11,143 nucleotides of DNA from Hymenobacter sp. J193 (GTDB lineage: Bacteria; Bacteroidota; Bacteroidia; Cytophagales; Hymenobacteraceae): assembly GCF_024700075.1 (NCBI RefSeq), contig NZ_JAJONE010000002.1:1-11143 (forward strand), written 5' to 3'. Made by a program: the position numbers and the translations under genes. Of the stretch, positions 1 to 5,957 are shown in pieces. Each line of letters begins with the position of its first letter. The first letter of the stretch is position 1. Under the pieces are notes generated by a model. It worked only from the letters and a program-made list of their open reading frames with translations, did no database searches and was not told where the DNA came from.

Positions 1-294
1 TGGCCCTGGCAGAACGAGCGCATGTCCGTTCACAAACTGGCCGATGGTCTTGCCGGTGCGCTGCGCGGTCTTCTCGACAATGGCTCGGGTTTCCAGGTCC
101 ACCCTGCGAATCGCCCACAACCCGTGTCGGGGCCTTGCGGGGCCGGCCTCCCTTGCTTTGGGTTTAGTTGTGTTTTGTTCTGGTTCTGTTGTCGCTGTTT
201 CAGCAGAAGTTATACCTAACTCGGGTTCTGTTGCGGCTTCCTCAGCAGTAGTTATACTTAACTCCGGTTCTGTTTCTCCCTTTTGCTGGCTCAT
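1..294 (-). pseudogene. Partial, frameshifted copy of the AT-hook/RHH protein gene
   Basis: This is the 5' two-thirds of the gene that is intact at 5510-5950. The start codon is the CAT at 292-294 on the plus strand, and the 3' end is cut off by the window edge. Compared with the intact copy it has lost 2 bases near 28 and single bases near 121, 128 and 155, so the frame breaks about 45 codons in. Five substitutions also occur: two are silent (Leu68, Thr33) and three change the protein (Ser16Thr, Gly65Arg, Ala81Thr). The breaks are probably low-coverage errors at a contig end rather than true decay, but the mix of silent and conservative changes could also mean a related plasmid variant. Confidence 0.85.
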
Positions 295-301
295 CCGGTT
301 T

Positions 302-322
302 TGTTAAACGTTTAGTTTAACA
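302..322. promoter_or_regulatory. Inverted repeat (operator candidate), copy 1
   Basis: TGTTAAAC and GTTTAACA are perfect 8-bp arms around a 5-bp GTTTA centre, just upstream of the DNA-binding protein start codon. The sequence is identical to 5958-5978, where the possible role is described. Confidence 0.55.
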
Positions 323-348
323 GCTAATGTAGGAGAGTTCAGGATATG

Positions 349-391
349 TGGGTTTAGTATGACAAAACCCTGGGTTTAGTTTTTCAAAAAC
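349..391. promoter_or_regulatory. Repeated GGGTTTAG elements and palindromes, copy 1
   Basis: Two copies of TGGGTTTAGT start 22 bp apart (349 and 371), and a GTTTTTCAAAAAC palindrome ends the block. The block matches 6005-6047 and lies in the divergent region between the DNA-binding protein gene and the cargo operon. Confidence 0.4.
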
Positions 392-458
392 AACACGCTA
401 AAAATCAATTGTATATGCATAAGCTATCCGGCTATTTATGATTTGTCAACCATACGCC

Positions 459-480
459 TACTTTGCTAATCTTACTTTTG
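459..480 (+). promoter_or_regulatory. Candidate cargo-operon promoter, copy 1
   Basis: TACTTTGC (459-466) and TACTTTTG (473-480) resemble the Bacteroidota -7 element TAnnTTTG; the second matches exactly. The start codon at 496 follows closely. It is identical to the copy at 6115-6136. Confidence 0.4.
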
Positions 481-495
481 AAGCCAACCCTATTC

Positions 496-1728
496 ATGCG
501 CTCCCTCCTTCAAAAATCTAACCTGCTTACTACTGCTCTCTTGGGTAGGGGCGTATCAATTGACTGCTCATCCAACGCAAATAGAGAGTAATGCTTCCGC
601 TATTCCAGTTTCCTATGCCACTGCATTATCTACCTCAGGGCTTGTAGCACCTCAGCATAAGCCTTGGCTAAATTTCTGTGACACTACGAGGCTAAAGGAT
701 TTCCAATTGGGACATACTCTTCCGCAGGTTTGGGCCTGGCTGGCCGATTATTATGAGCGTGCTAACAGCAACAATTTTCCTACACCCCAAGAGATATACA
801 GCCGCAAAGCCACTCGTATCGCTCTGGCGGACACATTGATTGTTCCTCCTCCAAAACTATCCACAATCACCTTTACTCAGCCATCTAAGAAAGAAGCACA
901 ACAGCAGCAAGAGAGGAGTCAACTGAGTATTGCTCATTTGGTCAAGACCTTACGAGAAGCAGGGCTACTTCCAAAACCTTGGGATATCCTTCTACAGCCG
1001 GCACCCCTGCTACGTAGATTTTCGGACAGGGAAAGCCTGCTTCTAGCCATGGCTGGACTAGGCCAGGAAGCGCACGCTATGGCCCATGACTCTACCCTCA
1101 TTCCCGGTTTAGTTCGTGCTGGAGTAATCCTGCCAGCTCAGACAATGGAACTGCAACACGCGATGGCTGTAGAACAACTACTAGACCCCGTAGATATTCT
1201 CCCCTATCTCACCTCACGTACGCAGCTTTTCAGTCGGGATACTTACCCTGATGCTTTAGGCGCTTATCTACAGGGCATCTATAAAGATGTTGCGCATATG
1301 CTGCCAAACATGGCCTTCACAGACTTTCACTACAAAGTAGAGGTTCCACCCGAGTTTAAACCTTGTAGAGGAGGGTGTCCAGACAATCGCGACATCATTG
1401 TAACCCTCCGCGTACAGGGCAAACGTTATAAGCAGCGCTGCCAATTATGGGAGGATACAGGATTGAATGGGCAGCGGTTATACAGCGTCAATCAAGATGA
1501 GTTCTATGAAATTTTTAACCAAGTGCTGGCAGATAGAGCTTCCCTGACCGCTTGGTAAACGTGGTCTCCAGTGTAAGTAAAAACAACTTGTACACTCCTT
1601 CCCGATTTGCGCTCTGGTTGCTCACGCCACTGCAAGCCCGAACGCTTGACGTGCCCCATCAAACCTTTACTCGAATCTGCTACGGGTTTGCAGATATAGA
1701 CACAAGGTATGCGGTGCCAAAACTATAG
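496..1728 (+). pseudogene. Frameshifted copy of the 410-residue secreted protein gene
   Basis: This is the same gene as the intact 6152-7384. An extra A in the run at 512-516 throws the signal peptide out of frame after about six codons. The loss of one C near 1543 ends the long frame early at 1558 with a different tail (Ala-Ser-Leu-Thr-Ala-Trp). Between the two breaks, a 332-codon frame from an internal ATG at 560 encodes the same protein sequence as the other copy. Both breaks are single-base changes in homopolymers, typical of uncorrected long-read error. The intact version is therefore likely the true one, and I would not treat this copy as a real pseudogene. Confidence 0.8.
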
Positions 1729-1827
1729 CCTTCTACAAACAGGACTTTCCCGGCGCTGGAGGCTTCTAGAAAGTCCCTCGCCTGTCTGGGATTTGTCCCT
1801 TAACATAATGCTAGTTATAAGCAGGGT

Positions 1828-1840
1828 CACGGAATCCGTG
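1828..1840. other. CACGG/CCGTG hairpin between the cargo genes, copy 1
   Basis: The 13-base sequence CACGGAATCCGTG is identical to 7484-7496. It lies between the two cargo genes and is followed a few bases later by five T residues. Confidence 0.4.
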
Positions 1841-1946
1841 CGGTTTTTAGCCCCACCGCCACTAATGCCTGAACGTGGTACTTTTTGGACATTGCCTCCA
1901 TTAACCCCATTGGGATTAGGCTTAATTTGTAAGCAAAGACATTGAA

Positions 1947-2620
1947 ATGACCTATCAAAAATCAACTCCTGGCTTCCCCAATTACTACTCCTGCTTTTGC
2001 CAGCACTTGCAATGCAATGCCGGCCAGATGTTAGCGTAGAACAACAAGGCGGGGCTCAGGCAGCAGCTGATACGGTTGACGTAACTTCTTTTAATATCGA
2101 GCGGGAAAATAACAGCCCTGAATTGGCCAATTGGGCTGTGTTTGAGGTTGGGCAAGAAATTATCTGCACCCCTCCCGGCTGGAAGGCTCACCAGACTGAT
2201 GATGAACTCATTCTTTTACCACCTACCCGCACGGATAGTACCGAACGAGTAACTTTTGCCCGGTTTAATAAGGACAGTCCCTCATTGGACTACAATAGTT
2301 TCGCTCGCCAAATGGCTAAAACAGCATTTGACGATTTTACTATTCAGAAAGGTGATACGTTGAACCAGCTGATTTTTCAACGGGATTTCGGGTACGAGCG
2401 AAATACAGGCCTTCTCCTTGCTGGAACAACCTACAAAGGCTATTGTATGGTCTATGTGAACGACCGCTTCGTTTACAAGTACCGCATCATCTTAGCGGAA
2501 AACAGGCTTAAAAACTACCGGGGCGACCTATTCCAGGATATCATTGGAAATCTGCAGGTTAACAAACAATACTTAGTAGGGAATGACAACCCAATAAAGC
2601 AGATAATCCACGTCAATTAA
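1947..2620 (+). pseudogene. Copy of the 224-residue exported protein gene with a broken start region
   Basis: One A is missing from the A run near 1957 relative to the intact copy at 7603-8277, so the ATG at 1947 is out of frame with the body. The mature part remains open, with an in-frame ATG at 1997 that would give 207 residues without the signal sequence. The loss is a homopolymer indel and most likely a sequencing error. The ATG at 1997 should not be taken as the natural start, because it would remove the hydrophobic export signal. Confidence 0.8.
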
Positions 2621-2631
2621 TATCGCTTTTC

Positions 2632-2661
2632 CGACCTGCAAACGCTCAAATGCAGCGGTCG
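2632..2661. terminator. Weak stem-loop between convergent genes, copy 1
   Basis: CGACC and GGTCG can pair, with an additional TGC/GCA pair inside and a two-base bulge. It sits in the 42-bp gap between the convergent ends of the cargo operon and the relaxase gene. There is no strong T run, so this is only a terminator candidate. Confidence 0.25.
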
Positions 2662-2662
2662 A

Positions 2663-3385
2663 TTACATGCCTACCCCACCACTACGGCTGTGCTGCTGCC
2701 CCGCTTGATGGATGCGCTGCTGGGCCACCTGGCGCTGCGCCTCCTGCTCCAGCTGCGGGTTGAGTTCCTTCACCAGCCCATAGAAGCGCTTCACCTCCTG
2801 GTGCTGGGCCTGGCTCCCTTCTACCCCGCGCTGCAGCCCTAACGGGGCGAGCTTCGCCGCAAAGCTGGTCTGCATGTCGCGCATCTTCTGCCGGTCACCC
2901 AACATCGCCCGGCAATTGAGCTTGCCGGCCGCGTCGATGGGCACGACCGTGGCGTGGATGTGCGGGGTCTGCTCATCAAGGTGCAGCACGGCGTTCACGA
3001 CGTTCTCCTTCCCGTAGCGCTCGCTCAGCCACTCCATGGCCCGGTCCCGGAAGCCGGCCAACTTGGCCCCGTCCTCGGCCGACCCGACCAGCTGGGCTGG
3101 CTTGCCCGCCTGGCCAGCCTCCTTGCGAATGTCCAAAAACTCGGGGCTGAACGTCATCAGGTGCTCGACCGCCAGCACGGCGTTGCTGCGCACCGTGCAG
3201 CCGACCGCCTCGAGGCGGGCCTGCACGTCGGCGGCCAGGTCGGGGCTGCCCACCAACTGCACGTTGAGCGGGGTCAGTTCGGCGTCCGCATTGGGGGTAG
3301 GCCGCAGCCGTTGCAGGTGCTCGTTCAGGGAAGTGAGGTTGCCGGCAGTCTTAAGTTTGGCCGTGCGCAGGATGGCATAGGGCAT
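2663..3385 (-). CDS. MobV-type (Pre/Mob) plasmid relaxase, short form
   Basis: This 240-residue protein would nick the plasmid at oriT and carry the strand during mobilization by a helper conjugative system. The N-terminus MPYAILRTAKLK with Asn16, His23 and the following ARG/Pro-rich Asn-Ala-Asp stretch resembles the first MobV motif, where a histidine (His22 of pMV158 MobM) is the nicking residue. The metal-binding motif HLDEQTPHIH is at residues 135-144. The C-terminal third (about 193-230) is Gln/Glu-rich and probably helical. Many MobV proteins are considerably longer, so the tail may be truncated where the GC-rich relaxase DNA meets the AT-rich cargo at about 2660. No Shine-Dalgarno sequence precedes the ATG, as usual in Bacteroidota; a 12-bp GGCCCGCGGGCC palindrome lies at 3407-3418 in the leader. 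Transcription runs from the direction of the zinc-ribbon gene. The family call is firm; oriT is not proven. Confidence 0.9.
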   Translation of the reverse strand: MPYAILRTAKLKTAGNLTSLNEHLQRLRPTPNADAELTPLNVQLVGSPDLAADVQARLEAVGCTVRSNAVLAVEHLMTFSPEFLDIRKEAGQAGKPAQLVGSAEDGAKLAGFRDRAMEWLSERYGKENVVNAVLHLDEQTPHIHATVVPIDAAGKLNCRAMLGDRQKMRDMQTSFAAKLAPLGLQRGVEGSQAQHQEVKRFYGLVKELNPQLEQEAQRQVAQQRIHQAGQQHSRSGGVGM

Positions 3386-3470
3386 GGGGGCAGTGGGGAA
3401 AAGGGTGGCCCGCGGGCCGGTTAGGGGTGCCGGGGACCACCGGGTAGAACGGGCGCCCGCAGGGCTGAAC

Positions 3471-3522
3471 AGACAATTTTGGGCAGCCTAAAGCGCAGCG
3501 CTTAGGCCGCCCAAAATTGTCT
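3471..3522. repeat. 52-nt near-perfect inverted repeat upstream of the relaxase gene
   Basis: The outer arms AGACAATTTTGGGC and GCCCAAAATTGTCT pair perfectly over 14 bp. After one A/C mismatch the inner part (GCCTAA.GCGC against GCGCTTAGGC) pairs again with a single bulged A, leaving almost no loop. It lies between the zinc-ribbon gene stop and the relaxase start, both on the minus strand. It could be an oriT arm or another plasmid-specific structure. A simple terminator is less likely because it lies upstream of a gene that has no other obvious promoter and no T run follows the stem on either strand. Confidence 0.8.
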
Positions 3523-3555
3523 AGTGAGTACACAACGCTTGAACATTACGCTTGC

Positions 3556-3642
3556 TTACGTTTGCGCTTTACGCTTATGCTGGCTTTCTTACGCTTATCA
3601 GTTACGCTATCAGGGGCTTACCTACGCTAAATCTTTACGCTT
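3556..3642. repeat. Phased TTACGCT repeat array, 33-bp period
   Basis: Copies of the octamer TTACGCTT (variants TTACGTTT, TTACGCTA, CTACGCTA) start at 3556, 3569, 3589, 3602, 3622 and 3635. The spacing alternates 13, 20, 13, 20, 13, so pairs recur every 33 bp, close to three helical turns. A further TTACGCTT at 3546 and AACGCTT at 3534 are out of phase. The last pair overlaps the final codons of the zinc-ribbon gene (Ser-Val-Lys-Ile). Phasing suggests binding of a protein on one face of DNA, as at iterons, partition sites or oriT accessory sites. It differs from the iterons upstream of rep. Confidence 0.75.
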
Positions 3643-3974
3643 GTACCACCTGGCAATACTGGTTTGGCCTTCACCAGACGCTGCACTACCGAGTTGTCCC
3701 GCTCGTATTGCATCCGGTCAAGTAGCGTCCGGATCTGCTTCACCTGGTCCGGGGTCATCGTGTCGCTGAGCTGGGGCAAGAGTTTCCCGGCCTCCTCGCC
3801 TAAGAAGTCGATTTTACGGGCTAGGTAGTACTCTTCGCCCTGGTACAACCACTGCGCTTCCTCGGACTTTTGGGCCTTATCCCAGGCACTTACCCGGCAG
3901 TTGGTGGAACAGAACCGGCCTCCTTTGCGGCGGGGGGTATAAACGGTTGAGCAGTGCTGGCAGGTGTAGCGCAT
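3627..3974 (-). CDS. Small zinc-ribbon protein of unknown function
   Basis: This 115-residue protein begins MRYTCQHC and has a likely zinc site Cys5-x2-Cys8 ... Cys22-x3-Cys26, with the second half reading RFCSTNCRVSAW. Basic residues lie between the pairs (PRRKGGR, 14-20). The rest is charged and probably helical (about 32-100), with Leu and Gln/Glu-rich stretches but no membrane segment. Zinc-ribbon heads of this form usually bind DNA or mediate protein contacts, but I cannot name its role. It lies upstream of the relaxase gene on the same strand, with 241 bp holding the phased array and the inverted repeat in between, so a role in mobilization, copy control or partition is plausible. The start is chosen because the cysteine pair follows at once and an inverted repeat abuts it. 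The sequence is identical in both copies. Confidence 0.75.
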   Translation of the reverse strand: MRYTCQHCSTVYTPRRKGGRFCSTNCRVSAWDKAQKSEEAQWLYQGEEYYLARKIDFLGEEAGKLLPQLSDTMTPDQVKQIRTLLDRMQYERDNSVVQRLVKAKPVLPGGTSVKI

Positions 3975-3998
3975 AGAGGGAAATTGCTATTTACCTCT
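3975..3998. promoter_or_regulatory. Inverted repeat touching the zinc-ribbon gene start
   Basis: AGAGGGAAAT and ATTTACCTCT form 10-bp arms with one mismatch around a TGCT loop. The repeat directly abuts the ATG (minus strand), so it would form a hairpin at the very end of the 5' leader or serve as an operator for self-repression by the encoded protein. Confidence 0.5.
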
Positions 3999-4223
3999 CT
4001 CCTACGGGCAGCTGTAGCGACTAGGTTACACCCGGTGCAGGCGCTGCTCAGGGCTTACTTCCCCACGGCCCCAGGGGCGAAAGTTCTCTCGGGTGCAAGA
4101 GAGTACATAAGCTCAACAATACGGATCATATACCATTGATTACCAATTATATAGTATTTATTGAATGCGCGCAAGTCACTGGCTTCTAGGGTATTTTGTT
4201 TGCTTTCTGTTTTCCGTCCGGAG

Positions 4224-4232
4224 TTATCCACC
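4224..4232 (+). promoter_or_regulatory. DnaA box candidate
   Basis: TTATCCACC differs from the classical TTATCCACA at the last base only. It lies about 110 bp upstream of the iterons in AT-rich DNA, as expected for an iteron-type theta origin that uses host DnaA. Confidence 0.55.
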
Positions 4233-4273
4233 GTTCTAAAAGCTTTTTTCCTCGCGCGAAACACAACTTGTGA

Positions 4274-4300
4274 TATTTGAAGTATTTGTTCTATTTGAGG
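4274..4300 (+). repeat. Three 9-bp tandem TATTTGnnn repeats
   Basis: TATTTGAAG, TATTTGTTC and TATTTGAGG follow each other without gap. Short AT-rich direct repeats between a DnaA box and iterons often mark the strand-opening element of a plasmid origin. This role is inferred from position and composition. Confidence 0.5.
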
Positions 4301-4340
4301 GGTTCGTAACCTATTGATTATCATATAATTACGAGCACTT

Positions 4341-4458
4341 CAAACCACCTTTCGTGTACTTCAAACCACCTTTCGTGTAGCAAAAACCACCTTTCGTGTA
4401 CTTCAAACCACCTTTCGTGTATCTATCGACCACCTTTCGTGTATCTACAACCACCTTT
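4341..4458 (+). repeat. Iteron array of the plasmid origin
   Basis: The 15-mer ACCACCTTTCGTGTA starts at 4344, 4365, 4386, 4407 and 4429, and a shortened sixth copy (ACCACCTTT) starts at 4450. The spacing is 21, 21, 21, 22 and 21 bp, i.e. two helical turns. Such directly repeated, in-phase sites next to a Rep_3 gene are the binding sites of the initiator and set copy number. Confidence 0.9.
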
Positions 4459-4460
4459 AA

Positions 4461-4502
4461 AAACCACTTTTGTTTTAGATGGTGGTTTAATGGTTATAAT
4501 TG
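4461..4502 (+). promoter_or_regulatory. rep promoter with inverted half-iterons
   Basis: AAACCAC (4461-4467) and its inverse GTGGTTT (4482-4488) are half-iterons facing each other across 14 bp. They overlap a possible promoter: TTTG at 4469-4472 and TATAATTG at 4495-4502, close to the Bacteroidota TTTG / TAnnTTTG arrangement with 22 bp between. In the Rep_3 family, Rep dimers bind such inverted half-sites to repress their own gene, while monomers bind the direct iterons. That model fits here but is inferred. Confidence 0.55.
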
Positions 4503-4503
4503 C

Positions 4504-4516
4504 AGCTGAATCAGCT
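4504..4516. promoter_or_regulatory. AGCTGA-A-TCAGCT palindrome in the rep leader
   Basis: A perfect 13-base palindrome with 6-bp arms lies between the -7 element and the rep start codon 15 bp further on. It may be an operator or, in the transcript, a small hairpin near the start. Confidence 0.4.
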
Positions 4517-4530
4517 AAATGTCTGTCTAG

Positions 4531-5499
4531 ATGAACCAAGAATTAGAAATCCGTCAGCATAATGCCCTCACGAATGCCCGCTACGAATACACTGAGCTGC
4601 AGCTAGACCTATTCTTCTTCATCATCTCTAAGCTGCGGAAAGATGAAAAAGACACTATCTATCAGTTGGATATCAGAGAATTATCTAGTCTGACGGGCAA
4701 GCGATATAATGGGGCTTACCTGCATAAAGCCACGGCTGATATGGGCTCCCGTATGCTGGAAGTGGAAGACGCCAAAGAGTACCGGCAGATATGGATGTTC
4801 CAGCAAATCCGCTACATCAAGGGGGAAGGAATCATCGAATTTGACCTAACCAAGTACGTTTTACCCTATTTATTTCAACTCAAGAACAACTTCACTAGCT
4901 ATGAACTAGCTGCTGCGCTCCGCCTCACTAGCAAGTACGCTAAGCGTATTTATCAAATCTGCAGCCAGTGGAAAGACCTGGGAGAAACGAAGAAGTATGA
5001 CCTGCAGGACTTCAAAAAGATGCTCGGGCTACTTGATGAAAAGGGCAATGAAAAGATGGAGCGAATCAGCCAGTTGCGAGAAAAGGTGCTGGACGTAGCC
5101 GTTAAGCAAATTAATGAGCATACTGAACTGAATGTCAGCTACACGCTGGAAAAACGCGGGAAGACCTTCAAAAACATCACTTTCACAGTGAAGCCACAGG
5201 CTCTAGCTGAAACTATTCCTTTCGACCTGGAGCCAGGTGCAGCTTCTCCGGCAGGCTTGGCCCCGCACCAGGTGGAGAACGCCAGGCGCTTGCTCACGCA
5301 GCTGAGCATCACCACGCCGGAACTGGTGGCCACCATCCTGGCCAGCGCGGCGCACGTGGCGGCCTGCAACAAATTCGCCCATGACCTGAAAACCGGCAAG
5401 CACGCCAAGGCTCATTCCCTGTCGGGACTCCTGCTCACCATCCTGGGCCTTAAAAAGCCCGCAAACGGGCCGCTGTTCGACGCGGCCGCCAAAAAGTAG
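4531..5499 (+). CDS. Rep_3 family plasmid replication initiator (RepB-like)
   Basis: This 322-residue protein starts theta replication by binding the iterons just upstream. The first 225 residues show the two winged-helix layout of Rep_3 (PF01051). The first domain has NALTNARYEYTELQLDLFFFIISKL (about 11-35) and ends near 115. The second contains the FTSYELAAALRLTSKYAKRIYQICSQW helix-rich core (121-147) and the strands NVSYTLEKRGKTFKNITFTV (201-220). Residues 225-322 form an extra tail rich in Ala and Leu, coded by clearly more GC-rich DNA than the rest, perhaps acquired separately. ATG at 4531 begins the conserved part and follows the promoter and palindrome closely. The gene ends inside a hairpin shared with the convergent DNA-binding protein gene. 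The copy at 10187 is broken by two insertions. Confidence 0.93.
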   Translation: MNQELEIRQHNALTNARYEYTELQLDLFFFIISKLRKDEKDTIYQLDIRELSSLTGKRYNGAYLHKATADMGSRMLEVEDAKEYRQIWMFQQIRYIKGEGIIEFDLTKYVLPYLFQLKNNFTSYELAAALRLTSKYAKRIYQICSQWKDLGETKKYDLQDFKKMLGLLDEKGNEKMERISQLREKVLDVAVKQINEHTELNVSYTLEKRGKTFKNITFTVKPQALAETIPFDLEPGAASPAGLAPHQVENARRLLTQLSITTPELVATILASAAHVAACNKFAHDLKTGKHAKAHSLSGLLLTILGLKKPANGPLFDAAAKK

Positions 5500-5515
5500 G
5501 CTTACCCGCCTACTT
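5494..5515. terminator. Hairpin overlapping the stop codons of both convergent genes
   Basis: AAGTAGGC and GCCTACTT are perfect 8-bp arms around a 6-base loop. The left arm contains the rep stop codon (5497-5499), and the right arm contains the stop of the minus-strand gene (5510-5512). Read on the minus strand the stem runs into a T tract (positions 5495 down to 5491), so it is a good intrinsic terminator for the minus-strand gene; on the plus strand no T run follows. This is a compact, shared end for both transcripts. Confidence 0.65.
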
Positions 5516-5950
5516 GCCGAAAACGCGCTGCCAAAGGCTCTTTCGCGCTGGCTCGGCTAACCGGGACGCTATGCCCTCGACCATCTGCGTCAGCTGCTCC
5601 ACCTGCACCTGCAGGTCGCGGGGACTAGCCGGCAACTGCGACTGGGTAAGCTGGCCCTGGCAGAACGAGCGCATGTCCTCGTTCACAAACTGGCCGATGG
5701 TCTTGCCGGCGCGCTGCGCGGTCTTCTCGACAATGGCTCGGGTTTCCAAGTCCACCCCGCGAATCGCCCACAACCCCGTGTCGGGGGCCTTGCGGGGCCG
5801 GCCTCCCTTGGCTTTGGGTTTAGTTGTGTTTTGTTCTGGTTCTGTTGTCGCCGTTTCAGCAGAAGTTATACCTAACTCGGGTTCTGTTGCGGCTTCCTCA
5901 GCAGAAGTTATACTTAACTCCGGTTCTGTTTCTCCCTTTTGCTGGCTCAT
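5510..5950 (-). CDS. Putative ribbon-helix-helix DNA-binding protein with AT-hook-like motif
   Basis: This 146-residue protein has three regions. Residues 9-40 are an acidic, Thr/Ser/Glu-rich repeat: two 14-residue units EPELSITSAEEAAT and EPELGITSAETATT plus a partial third. Residues 42-54 are basic and end in GGRPRK, an AT-hook-like core. Residues about 58-98 (from GLWAIRGVDLET to NEDMRSF) read like a short strand followed by two helices, as in CopG/Arc-type ribbon-helix-helix proteins, then a likely coiled coil (110-133). It may regulate rep, the divergent cargo operon or its own gene, or act as a partition or relaxosome accessory factor. An inverted repeat 8 bp before its start codon would suit autoregulation. 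The fold is a prediction from pattern only. This copy is the only full-length one in the window. Confidence 0.7.
   Translation of the reverse strand: MSQQKGETEPELSITSAEEAATEPELGITSAETATTEPEQNTTKPKAKGGRPRKAPDTGLWAIRGVDLETRAIVEKTAQRAGKTIGQFVNEDMRSFCQGQLTQSQLPASPRDLQVQVEQLTQMVEGIASRLAEPARKSLWQRVFGK
5843..5926 (-). repeat. 42-bp in-frame tandem repeat
   Basis: Two 42-bp units (5885-5926 and 5843-5884) encode the 14-residue repeats of the DNA-binding protein, with the start of a third after them. Because the period is a multiple of three, changes in copy number would alter protein length without breaking the frame. The same repeat occurs at 187-270 in the partial first copy. Confidence 0.75.
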
Positions 5951-5957
5951 CCGGTTT

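Larger units (their letters stand above)
3999..4340. other. Replication origin region, AT-rich part
   Basis: No convincing gene lies in this stretch. From about 4107 it is AT-rich, and it contains a DnaA-box-like site (4224-4232), three 9-bp tandem repeats (4274-4300) and leads into the iterons. A stem with arms GTTCTCTC and GAGAGTAC (4083-4090, 4099-4106; one mismatch, 8-base loop) may belong to a small RNA or leader. Imperfect copies of ATTGATTA(C/T)CA occur at 4135 and 4313. An open frame of 89 codons on the minus strand (4055-4324) crosses all this and is probably chance. Confidence 0.65.
1..5485. repeat. Plasmid unit, copy 1 of a head-to-tail duplication
   Basis: This stretch aligns from end to end with 5652-11143. 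The offset between equivalent bases drifts from 5651 to 5658 because of small indels. Relative to copy 2, copy 1 lacks 2 bases near 28, one base each near 121, 128 and 155, one C near 1543 and one A near 1957. It carries an extra A at 512-516 and one more C near 4061. Substitutions are at 57, 96, 105, 196 and 249. The distance between the two rep starts (4531 and 10187) gives a monomer of about 5656-5657 bp. Confidence 0.97.

Noticed and set aside
2954..3424. Long plus-strand frames opposite the relaxase gene (156 and 114 codons; also at 8611-9081)
   Set aside because: They are shadows of a GC-rich gene with clear MobV motifs on the other strand.
3471..3522. Insertion sequence end or transposon terminal repeat
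   Set aside because: The two arms directly face each other with no gene between, no transposase exists in the window, and no target duplication is seen.
3556..3642. CRISPR array
   Set aside because: The units are only 7-8 bp with 5-12 bp between them, there are no unique spacers of normal length, and no cas genes are present.
3524..3769. 81-codon plus-strand frame across the TTACGCT array
   Set aside because: Its first half is just the translated repeat (Tyr/Leu/Arg-rich) and its second half is antisense to the zinc-ribbon gene.
4055..4324. 89-codon minus-strand open frame in the origin region (91 codons at 9705-9980)
   Set aside because: It covers the DnaA box and 9-mer repeats, has no recognisable motif, and its end differs between copies because of one C. 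It is most likely chance coding in origin DNA.
4341..4458. CRISPR array
   Set aside because: The 15-mers are separated by only 6-7 bp and lie directly before a Rep_3 gene, so they are iterons.
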